Source: Streptomyces sp. CB01249 (lineage in GTDB: Bacteria; Actinomycetota; Actinomycetes; Streptomycetales; Streptomycetaceae). Taken from it: a stretch of 64,000 nucleotides of DNA. Below are positions 26,359-34,539 of this stretch, one piece after another. Made by a program: the position numbers and the translations under genes. The stretch spans positions 496,001 through 560,000 of the forward strand of contig NZ_LISW01000004.1 in assembly GCF_001905735.1 (NCBI RefSeq), in the 5' to 3' direction. A model generated the notes under the pieces. That model did no database searches. It worked only from the letters and a program-made list of their open reading frames with translations, and had not been told where the DNA came from. Positions within the stretch are counted from its first letter, which is position 1, and the number at the start of each line of letters is the position of its first letter.

Positions 26359-28488
26359 TCACCCCTCCGCGTCCAACTCGTCCTCGGCCCGCAGTTCTGC
26401 CGCCAGGTCGACCAGTGAGCCCTCCCCCGGGATGTGCCAGTACAAGGTGCCCTGGACCTGCTGGCTCTTGCCCATGGCGTCCTTGCGCATCTTACGGACC
26501 AACGTGCTCGGCGCGTACGCCTCGCCGTCGACAGCCCAGATCAGCGGCTTGGACGCACTGGTGCCCCAGGTCGCACGGGCCCGGTCGGGGTTCTCCGAGA
26601 GCCATTCGGACAACCCCTGCCGGTCGGGCCTGGTGACTGGGCGGAACTCCAGCGTCGTACCGACCGGAATCCGCTCGGCCTTGACGATGAGGCTCACCGC
26701 GTTGGTCGACCGGGCCGGGCTGCCCTGCACCCGCTCTTCGACGCGGTAGTCGGCGTTGTCGGGCGCAGGAATGCCGGCAACCATGGCGCTTAGGACGCGG
26801 CGCGAGATCACGCGGACGCGTTCCGGGGTGCGCACGCTGGTCAGGATCTGGCTGTTGCGGCCGTATGCCTTGTCGATCGTGTCCACCAGCCAGCCGAGAG
26901 CCTGCTCGACGAGGTCCGGCACTTTCGCCAGCTCGGCGTCCCAGTCCTTGTCCTCGCTGTCGAGACCGTCGCTGTCCAGGTTCTGGAAGACGACGTGGCT
27001 GATCAGCAGGTCGCCGTTGCTGGCGGTACTGGCGGCCCGGCCGAACAGGTTCTCGCTCTGCTCAGCGAGCGCTGCCGCCACGGCGCGTACGAGTTGTACG
27101 CAGCGCCACACTCGCTGGGCGCTCGGCGCCGTGTTGAGTGCCTTGCCGAAGATCTCCTGGTAGTTCGCCTTCTCCCAGAGAAGCGACGGGTCTCGCTTGG
27201 CCTTCGCGCCGAGCTCTGGGAAGCGGTGGGTCGCAGCGAGGGCTATCGCGGCCTCGGTCATGGTGCAGCCGCTTTCCGGGGCGGGCTCGGACTCGCCGCG
27301 CTTCAGCACGTAGGTGCGGCCGAGAGACAGCGAGAAGTCGTCCCGCAGACCCGCCTGGATCGGGTCACGGGACTTCCAGTCCCGCTCTTCGATGGGATTC
27401 TGTGTGTTGGTGTTGAGCGTGACCTGGTCACCGAATCCCTCGGGGCAGTTCTCCAGGGAGATGATGCGGACGAGCACCCGACCACGGCTGGCCGACGTCG
27501 GGTTCCGCTGCATCGCGCGGTGCATTGCGCTGACGGTTTGCGCGCCGTTGACGATGCTCGCCCCCTCCAGGACGAAACCGGCTCCCGCGCCGGGGGCGAA
27601 CGCCCCCTTGCCCTTCTTGCGGATACGGTCGCAGAGCAGGGTGATGCCGTTGCTGAAGTACCAGAAGTTCTCGGGCTCCTGGAGAAGAGTGGCGCGGATC
27701 TTGTCGTTGACGTCGCTGTCCAGCGAGTCACGGATGTTGCGGGCGAAGAGGTGCCGGTCGTGTGTCTCGTACCACTCGGCCACCTCGGCCGCCGAGAGCG
27801 TGCCGTAATAGGCGGTGAAGGGGTGTTCCTCGCGGCCGACGCCCTCGACCCAGGCCTCCAGCTCGATCTTCCGGTCGGCGTGCTCACCCAGGATTTCCTG
27901 GTACAGGCCCCGGAGGTCGAGAACGCGCCACTCCACCATGTCCTCGGCCCAGTTGCGTTTCTTGACCTCGGAGTCGAGCAACGTCCGGATGTCCCGATGC
28001 AGTTCGGTGTCGGTCACCAGGGCCAGCAGCAGTGTGATCTTGGGGGACCCGCTGTCCAGGGCTTTATCGAGTGCCTCGACGTGATGTTCGATGCGCTTGT
28101 TGAACCGGTTGAACTCCAGGTTCATCAGATAGTCGAGACCGCGGAAGAGACGGTCCACCTCGCTCTGCCCGAAACCGGCGGTGGCGTTCTCGCTCCACTT
28201 CGCCTGGGCCAGAGTGATGTGCGGGCGGCCGCCCTGGCCCGAGGCGGACAACTCGACCGCGATCGCGTCGATTCCCCAGTCGTCACGGCCGTCGATGATC
28301 GACAGAGCCGCGTCCCGGTCTGTGCAGCCGGTCTCACGCTTGATGGCGAGGGCAGCCACTCCCCGACTCAGGAACTTCTCTTCTCTCTTCTTCTCGGACG
28401 CCCCGGGTTCGTCCGACATATCGATCAGAGTGTCGAAGCGTTCGAGGAGTCGTTTCTTCAGATTTCGGATATGGAACGAATGCGACAC
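26359..28488 (-). CDS. AIPR-family abortive-infection phage-resistance protein with nuclease-like N-terminus
   Basis: This is a 709-residue protein. The AIPR domain is shown by the hallmark EPENFWYFSNGITLLCD (about residues 271-287) and the following SIVNGAQTVSAMHRA and VTLNTNTQNPIEERDW. These motifs are strictly kept in abortive-infection proteins of this family. The N-terminal part has GIDAIAVEL (Asp at about 74) and QAKWSE (about 95-100), a PD-(D/E)xK-like nuclease spacing, so nucleic-acid cleavage is likely (inference). The GTG start at 28488 has GGGGAGGG 4-6 bp upstream; the upstream ATG at 28518 lacks one. It is on the opposite strand inside a defence system, divergent from mad6 across 148 bp, and could add an independent suicide response. 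Confidence 0.85.
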   Translation of the reverse strand: MSHSFHIRNLKKRLLERFDTLIDMSDEPGASEKKREEKFLSRGVAALAIKRETGCTDRDAALSIIDGRDDWGIDAIAVELSASGQGGRPHITLAQAKWSENATAGFGQSEVDRLFRGLDYLMNLEFNRFNKRIEHHVEALDKALDSGSPKITLLLALVTDTELHRDIRTLLDSEVKKRNWAEDMVEWRVLDLRGLYQEILGEHADRKIELEAWVEGVGREEHPFTAYYGTLSAAEVAEWYETHDRHLFARNIRDSLDSDVNDKIRATLLQEPENFWYFSNGITLLCDRIRKKGKGAFAPGAGAGFVLEGASIVNGAQTVSAMHRAMQRNPTSASRGRVLVRIISLENCPEGFGDQVTLNTNTQNPIEERDWKSRDPIQAGLRDDFSLSLGRTYVLKRGESEPAPESGCTMTEAAIALAATHRFPELGAKAKRDPSLLWEKANYQEIFGKALNTAPSAQRVWRCVQLVRAVAAALAEQSENLFGRAASTASNGDLLISHVVFQNLDSDGLDSEDKDWDAELAKVPDLVEQALGWLVDTIDKAYGRNSQILTSVRTPERVRVISRRVLSAMVAGIPAPDNADYRVEERVQGSPARSTNAVSLIVKAERIPVGTTLEFRPVTRPDRQGLSEWLSENPDRARATWGTSASKPLIWAVDGEAYAPSTLVRKMRKDAMGKSQQVQGTLYWHIPGEGSLVDLAAELRAEDELDAEG

Positions 28489-28636
28489 ATGCCCTCCCCG
28501 TAACCGGCTGACCGACAATCACCCTAACCAAGAAGGGGGTGTCGTCCCCTGGTACTAAAGTGACCCTGGCACATTGCGGTGCGGCTCACTCACAACCGTC
28601 CGCACTTGACCGAAACGGACGGGGGCCCGGGTACTC

Positions 28637-31600
28637 ATGGCGCGCATCATCAAGGTCGGCGACCCCGTCAACGACGCCGAGCGCATGGTGTTGCGTCACC
28701 TTCGCGACCACGCCCCCGACGACTGGTCCGTGATCTCCAACTTCGAGATCTACCGGGGCCGCCAGTGCTTCGAGGTCGACCTCGCGATCCTCACCGACGG
28801 GGCCTGCTATATCGCCGACACCAAGGGCACCCACGGGCGCATCGAGGTCTGGGGCAAGAAGTGGTATCCGCAGGGGCGGCAGCCGTTTCCGAGCCCCGTC
28901 AAGAAGCTCCGTGAGCACGCCAAGACCGTCGGGAGCTTGTTGCGGCAGTCGCACCTCTCACCGCTGATCGGCTCGGTGTGGTGCGAGGAGCTGGTGATCC
29001 TGCCGTACGACGACGCGCTGTTCGTCGACCACGACGGGAAGGACGAGAGGAACACGGTCCTGCTGAAGGACCTGGTTTCCTTCCTCTCCGCCCACCGGCC
29101 CTCCCGGCTCGCGCCGAACACGCCGGAGATGCCAATCACCGGCCTGCACGACGATGTCGCCCGCGCGTTGAACGCGGTGTCGCGGGCCCCCTCGGGACGG
29201 CGCAGGTTCGGGATCTACGAGGCCCGCGAGACCCTCGTAGAAGCGGACCCCCAACCGGAGGCCGGCCCGGAGGCCGACGCAGAGGACCGGGTGTCGGTGT
29301 ACCGGGCGGTGCAACCCGACCAGCCGAACGCCGGGACGTACCTCATTCAGGTGCACACTGTGGACCCACTGCTGCCCGAGGCGGAGCACACCCGCGAGCG
29401 GGAGCGGATCGGCAATCCCCTCCAGGCGCTGAACAAGCTGCCGCCCAATCCGCACATCGTGCCGTGCGTCCAAGTATTGCCGCTTGAGGACGAAACCGGA
29501 TACTTCGTCGTCCTCAAGGACGTACAGGCCGAGGCGCTGAGGGTGCGTATGGCGGACGGACCCGCAGCGGTCGGGGCGGACGCCCGGCGCCGCATCCTGT
29601 CCGGTGTGCTGGCCGGTCTCGCGCTCGCCCACGCGTACCGGGTGGTGCACCGCCACCTCTCCCCGGACACGGTCCTGGTCGCGCGCAACGGCACTGCGAT
29701 GCTCACTGGCTTCGACTTCGCGCACACCGGGCAGAAGCGGGCCGGGACCGTCGCAATGGACGCGTACGAGCAGGCCGAGGCCACTTATCTCGCGCCCGAG
29801 TGTCTGGATGAGCCCGGACGGTTCTCGGCCGCCTCCGACATCTTCGCAGCGGGAGTGCTTTTTCATGAGCTGTACACCGGAGAGTTGCCTTCCGTTACCG
29901 GTGGGGCGCGGCTTGTGGACAGCCTGCACTCGGCCGAGATCAGCCCGGAGATCAGGGAGCTGATCCGGCGGATGCTGGCCGCCGATCCGGCACTGCGGCC
30001 GACCGCCCGCGAAGCGATCGCCGAGCTGGAGCCGCTGCTGCGTGGCGGTTCGGGCGGTGGTACCGGTGGCTTCAGCGGTAACGCGACCGCGGGCGCTTCG
30101 CCCGAGGACCCCTTCGACTGGGGGAACCCGTACAGCTACCGGAACCTGCCCGACGGCTTCCGGCTCACCGAGAAGTTCCAGGTTCGAAAGAAGCTCGGGC
30201 AGGGCAAGTTCGGCGTCGTCTATCAAGTGTTCAACACCCTCGACGACACCGACGAGGTCCTGAAGATCATTACCAGTGACCCGGAATCGGTAGGAGTCCG
30301 ACTCAAGGGCGAGTACCGGATCCTGCGTCAGCTGCCCACCCATCAGAATTTGGTCCGTGTCATCGACGCCGACTGGATGCCTAAGGGCGGATTCCCCTAT
30401 ATGCGGCTGGAGTTCGCAGAGGGGCAGGACCTTCAGGCCTCGGTCACCCGGGAGCACCGCCTGGGCGCCGCCGACGTCGTACGGCTCCTGGAGGACTGCC
30501 TGGCCGGGCTGGGACATCTCCACCACAACGGCGTTTACCACTGCGACATCAAGCCCAGCAACCTGCTGTGGACGGCGGACGGCATCAAACTGCTGGACTT
30601 CAACGCGGCGGTCTCCGTCGACTCCACGCTGACGCCCACCCTGGGCTCGCTCCGCTACCAGGCCCCGGACGCGGTGCTGCGGCAACGCCCCACCCGGGCG
30701 GAACTCGCCGACCTGGACCTGTACGCCCTCGGCGTCTCCGCCTACCTCGCGCTGACCGGCGCGTACCCGTGGCCAGGGCTCGCGCAGCCACCGAAGGACG
30801 AGGAGGCGCTGGACCCGCGGAAGATCAGCGGCCTGGGTGATCTGAGCCGTCCGTTCGCCGATGTGCTGCTGCGGTCCATCGCGCCGCGCCGCGCCGACCG
30901 TTTCCCCGACGCGGAAGCATTTCTCTCGGCTGTACGGACCATGGGGGAGGTCCGCCGGACCCGGGCCAGTGAACAGGACGACCAGCCCGAGCCCGAGCCT
31001 GTCTGCGCGACAGACGCCGGGCAGTACGGCACCAACGCCTTCGTCAGCCATCTCCAGACCCTCTACAGCCAGAATTCCCGCACCAACGCGGGTACGCGAG
31101 GGCTCGACCCCGCACAGTTCCCGTTGTACGTGGCCACCGCCCTGGACACCGCGCTCCGAGACGACGTCCTGAGCGGCGTCCACCGCCTGGTCGTCATCAC
31201 CGGGAACGCCGGTGACGGGAAGACAGCCTTCCTGGAACAGCTGTCCGTCGAGGCCCTCAAACGCGGTGCCGAGCCAGGCCAGAAGCGCGTCAACGGTGAC
31301 GACTTCGTCTACCGGGGGCGTGCCTTCCACACCAACCACGACGGCAGCCAGGACGAAGGGGGCCAGAACAATGACGCCGTACTCGACGCCTTCCTCGCGC
31401 CCTTCCAGGGAGAAGTCGCCGACGCCTGGCCCCAGAACCAGACGCGGCTCATCGCCGTCAACGAAGGGCGTCTGACCGACTTCATCACCGCCCACGCCAG
31501 CCGCTACCCGCTTCTCGCGCGCACCATTCGGCAGGGGCTGGCGAACGGCGCCGCAGACCACGGCATCGCCGTCGTCAACCTCAACACCCGCGACGTCGTC

Positions 31601-32845
31601 GCCGACCCGGCGGGCACCAGGGACTCCATCCTGCACCGCATGGCGCAGACGCTGACCGACCCCAAGCGCTGGAGCGGCTGCGCCTCCTGCGACCTGGCAC
31701 CCCGCTGCTACGCCCGGCACAACGCGCAGACCTTCGCCCACCCGACGGCCGGGCCCGTTGTCATTGAGCGGCTCGCTGCCCTGTACCGGATGACGCATCT
31801 GCGCGGACGACTCCACATCACACTGCGCGATCTGCGCTCCGCCCTGGCCTACATGCTTACCTCCGGCCGGGACTGCACCCAGATCCATGAGCTCTACCAG
31901 CGTCCGGAAAGCATCCAGGAGCGTCTCGACAGCTTCTACTTCACCAGCTGGACGGGTCTGCACACAGGTGGTGAGCACGAACAGGACCGCCTCCTGACAC
32001 AGTTGCGTGAGCTGGACGTGGCGACCGTGGCCGATCCGCAACTCGACCGCAAGCTGGACTACACGGGCCCAGACGGCGGTCACAGCCTGATCTCTGTCGA
32101 CCAGCGGGGCAGCCATGACGCGGAGCTGCTCGCCGAACGATTCGGGGCGCTGCCCCGCACCCCGTCGGCAGACCAGGCGGAAGCCGTCACGCACCGTTCC
32201 TACCTCGCCGCCGCGCGCCGCCGCTTCTTCTTCGAGAGCCTGGACGGCGAGCGCTGGAAGTCCCTCCTCAGTTACCGCGCGGGAGGCAGGTTCCTGGACC
32301 TGCTCGCCGGGAGTGAACCCGTACAGGCCGAGCTGGGCCGGATCATCGAGGCCGTCAACCGGGGCGAAGGACTGCCGGGGGCACTGTACGACGGCGAGCG
32401 GGCCCTGGCGCTCCAGGTCAGGTCCGTGCCTGGTGGGACCGTCCGCAGTCACCGGCTGTTCCCCGCCGACCGCTTCACCATCGAGGTCGGCAAGCCCGCG
32501 GCCTCCGACTACGTGGAGACCAGCCCCCGCGAGATCGTCGTCCGCTACCGGGGGCGGACGCCGGACGGATCAGCCGAGCACCGTGCCGAGCTGGTGGTCC
32601 GCCTCGACCTGTACGAACTCCTCGACCGGTTGCACGCCGGCCATCAGCCGGGTGTCGAGGACCGCCAGGGACAGAACCTGGCGCTGGCTGTGTTCAAGAA
32701 TGCGCTGTCGGCCACCTCGTACCAGGAGGTTCTGCTGACCGCGCCGGGCAATGCGCCGCACCGCATCACCAGGCTGCCGGACGGAACGCTCCGGCTGGGG
32801 ACCGAAAGTGAGCACGGCGGCATCGCGGCGACGAGGGAGAAGTGA
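28637..32845 (+). CDS. mad6: MAD6: NERD - pseudokinase - Ser/Thr kinase - P-loop NTPase protein of MADS
   Basis: This is a 1402-residue multidomain protein. Residues about 1-150 are a NERD domain (CFEVDLAILTDGACYIADTKG). Residues about 215-470 are a first kinase fold whose catalytic loop reads HRHLSPDTVL, with Asp, Lys and Asn all replaced, so it is probably a pseudokinase. Residues about 510-780 are a second kinase with the glycine loop KLGQGKFGVVY, the lysine of VLKII and an intact catalytic loop HCDIKPSNLL (about 634); its DFG is DFN. Residues about 850-1400 start with the P-loop GNAGDGKTAF (about 855) and contain the cysteine cluster CASCDLAPRC. The NERD-plus-kinase layout recalls PglW of the Pgl/BREX systems. 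It is the first gene of the second half, and its TGA overlaps the mad7 ATG by one base. Confidence 0.85.
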   Translation: MARIIKVGDPVNDAERMVLRHLRDHAPDDWSVISNFEIYRGRQCFEVDLAILTDGACYIADTKGTHGRIEVWGKKWYPQGRQPFPSPVKKLREHAKTVGSLLRQSHLSPLIGSVWCEELVILPYDDALFVDHDGKDERNTVLLKDLVSFLSAHRPSRLAPNTPEMPITGLHDDVARALNAVSRAPSGRRRFGIYEARETLVEADPQPEAGPEADAEDRVSVYRAVQPDQPNAGTYLIQVHTVDPLLPEAEHTRERERIGNPLQALNKLPPNPHIVPCVQVLPLEDETGYFVVLKDVQAEALRVRMADGPAAVGADARRRILSGVLAGLALAHAYRVVHRHLSPDTVLVARNGTAMLTGFDFAHTGQKRAGTVAMDAYEQAEATYLAPECLDEPGRFSAASDIFAAGVLFHELYTGELPSVTGGARLVDSLHSAEISPEIRELIRRMLAADPALRPTAREAIAELEPLLRGGSGGGTGGFSGNATAGASPEDPFDWGNPYSYRNLPDGFRLTEKFQVRKKLGQGKFGVVYQVFNTLDDTDEVLKIITSDPESVGVRLKGEYRILRQLPTHQNLVRVIDADWMPKGGFPYMRLEFAEGQDLQASVTREHRLGAADVVRLLEDCLAGLGHLHHNGVYHCDIKPSNLLWTADGIKLLDFNAAVSVDSTLTPTLGSLRYQAPDAVLRQRPTRAELADLDLYALGVSAYLALTGAYPWPGLAQPPKDEEALDPRKISGLGDLSRPFADVLLRSIAPRRADRFPDAEAFLSAVRTMGEVRRTRASEQDDQPEPEPVCATDAGQYGTNAFVSHLQTLYSQNSRTNAGTRGLDPAQFPLYVATALDTALRDDVLSGVHRLVVITGNAGDGKTAFLEQLSVEALKRGAEPGQKRVNGDDFVYRGRAFHTNHDGSQDEGGQNNDAVLDAFLAPFQGEVADAWPQNQTRLIAVNEGRLTDFITAHASRYPLLARTIRQGLANGAADHGIAVVNLNTRDVVADPAGTRDSILHRMAQTLTDPKRWSGCASCDLAPRCYARHNAQTFAHPTAGPVVIERLAALYRMTHLRGRLHITLRDLRSALAYMLTSGRDCTQIHELYQRPESIQERLDSFYFTSWTGLHTGGEHEQDRLLTQLRELDVATVADPQLDRKLDYTGPDGGHSLISVDQRGSHDAELLAERFGALPRTPSADQAEAVTHRSYLAAARRRFFFESLDGERWKSLLSYRAGGRFLDLLAGSEPVQAELGRIIEAVNRGEGLPGALYDGERALALQVRSVPGGTVRSHRLFPADRFTIEVGKPAASDYVETSPREIVVRYRGRTPDGSAEHRAELVVRLDLYELLDRLHAGHQPGVEDRQGQNLALAVFKNALSATSYQEVLLTAPGNAPHRITRLPDGTLRLGTESEHGGIAATREK

Positions 32846-34539
32846 TGGCGCTGCGCAAGCGTGACAGCGAGTTCCGGCATCTGGGCGTGTCCTACCTGGA
32901 CTTCAAACGCATCGAGATGGACAGGGTGTTGACCGGGTTCCTGATGAGGGTCAACCACAACGGCCAGACCAGCAAGCTCGCGCGGGGCAGGGCACTTGCG
33001 GACGAGTTCGTGGAGGAGTTCCTCGCCGAGGAGCACTCCGGGAAGTTCCAGGGGTTCCGGGACTCCCCGGACATCGCGCAGCGCTGGATCGAGACCCAGC
33101 TCCTGGACATGGTCAACCGGGGAAAGCCCAACCAGGCCGTCGCGGGTCTACGCCCGCTGCACGGACTGACGTACAAGTTCCGTAACTACAACCACTCCCG
33201 CGCTTACGGAGCCGACGCCCAGCTCTACGAGATGCTGCGACATGCGCGGGGCGGGCGCGGCGCACTGGCGCTGGACCGGATCCGCGCGTTCTTCTTCACC
33301 GGCCTCGACCCCGCCCTGGGCACCCAGCTGCCCGGCACCAGCGTCGATATCGAGACCCAGGCTGTGCTCCACCTCAACAGCCAGGTGAAACAGGACTCCC
33401 CGACGAGCGTCAAGGGTTGGTACTCGGCTCCGCCGCTGTGCGTGGGACAGTCCGACCTGCTCGCCGATGATGTCCTACGGCTGCTTTCCCTACAGGACCT
33501 GCTGCCCCGAATCGTCATGGTCGAGCACCTGAAGATACTCTTCGCGTTCCACTTGGCCCTGGGTCAGCTCAAGGCGATGAAGCTACTGCCAGCCATCGTG
33601 GCACGCCTCGCCGCCGAGCCGACCTGCGGACCCGAGAACTGCCCCTCGGGTGATGGAGGTTCGGGCAAGGTTTTGGGCAACTGCCCCTTCGAAGTCGGGC
33701 TTCTGGTCGATGCGGCAGGTGTGCCTGGCACCCCCGTCGCTGCCCTCGCGGAACACAGCGCGGACGTGTGGCTGCGGCGCATCCCCGGTTTCGTACGGGC
33801 CGGGTACATGGTGCGCAAGCTGGGCGAGTTCGCCGATCACCTCGCCGACAGCAAGGAGATCACCAAGCCGTCCCGAAGCTTCTTCACCGTAGCCGAACTA
33901 CTGCGGTACGCCGGCGAGGGCTACAGGGAGCGGCGCGAGCGGTTCTTCGCGGCCCGCATGGACACGCTGCTCGACGAGACTCCGATAGACGAACAGCCCG
34001 AGGGTGTACGACCTCTGCTGGGCGCGGGAATGGGGCTCGGCGCCTTCGAGCAGTACATCGAGCTAATCATGGCGTACCGGGGTAAGTACCACTACGACTA
34101 CATCGTCGATGCCATCGACTCGCTGCTGCTGAAGAATCGCCCCGGTGCGGTCATCACCCAGCCCCATCGTGGCCGGCGCCGCTTCGTCATGGACAGCGCG
34201 CTCCTGGAAGTCCTGGTCCAGATCGCGCTGCTGCGGCCTAATCCGCGCGGCACGAAATCGCGGTTCCCTTACCACACCGAGCAGTTGAGGCTGGACGAGT
34301 TCATGGACACGCTGCGCACTCGCTACGGCCTGCACGTCGACCGGCTGCCGACCGACGACGGTTTTCCCACCGCCGGGTTCGAGGAGCAGGCGGTACTTCG
34401 GGCGAACGCCGAGGCGTTCACCACCCGGATGCGAGAAATCGGCTTCTACAGCGATCTGTCCGACGCGTACCTCACCCAGGTGATCACACCCAGATTCGCG
34501 ATCGCCATGGACGGCACGGTCACGACCGATGGAAGGTGA
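32845..34539 (+). CDS. mad7: MAD7: large protein of unknown fold of MADS
   Basis: This 564-residue protein begins MALRKRDSEFRHLGVSYLDF. I see no nucleotide-binding motif or transmembrane segment. It holds a possible zinc site (CGPENC...CPFE near residues 260-285) and a C-terminal region rich in aromatic and basic residues. The ATG at 32845 shares a base with the mad6 stop, and its own stop overlaps the mad8 start, so the three are made together. The name follows the position between the kinase and the HerA-like ATPase genes. No activity can be inferred. Confidence 0.75.
   Translation: MALRKRDSEFRHLGVSYLDFKRIEMDRVLTGFLMRVNHNGQTSKLARGRALADEFVEEFLAEEHSGKFQGFRDSPDIAQRWIETQLLDMVNRGKPNQAVAGLRPLHGLTYKFRNYNHSRAYGADAQLYEMLRHARGGRGALALDRIRAFFFTGLDPALGTQLPGTSVDIETQAVLHLNSQVKQDSPTSVKGWYSAPPLCVGQSDLLADDVLRLLSLQDLLPRIVMVEHLKILFAFHLALGQLKAMKLLPAIVARLAAEPTCGPENCPSGDGGSGKVLGNCPFEVGLLVDAAGVPGTPVAALAEHSADVWLRRIPGFVRAGYMVRKLGEFADHLADSKEITKPSRSFFTVAELLRYAGEGYRERRERFFAARMDTLLDETPIDEQPEGVRPLLGAGMGLGAFEQYIELIMAYRGKYHYDYIVDAIDSLLLKNRPGAVITQPHRGRRRFVMDSALLEVLVQIALLRPNPRGTKSRFPYHTEQLRLDEFMDTLRTRYGLHVDRLPTDDGFPTAGFEEQAVLRANAEAFTTRMREIGFYSDLSDAYLTQVITPRFAIAMDGTVTTDGR

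Noticed and set aside
28958..32452. Long minus-strand open frame opposite mad6
   Set aside because: The kinase, NERD and P-loop motifs are on the plus strand. The minus frame has no recognisable domain.
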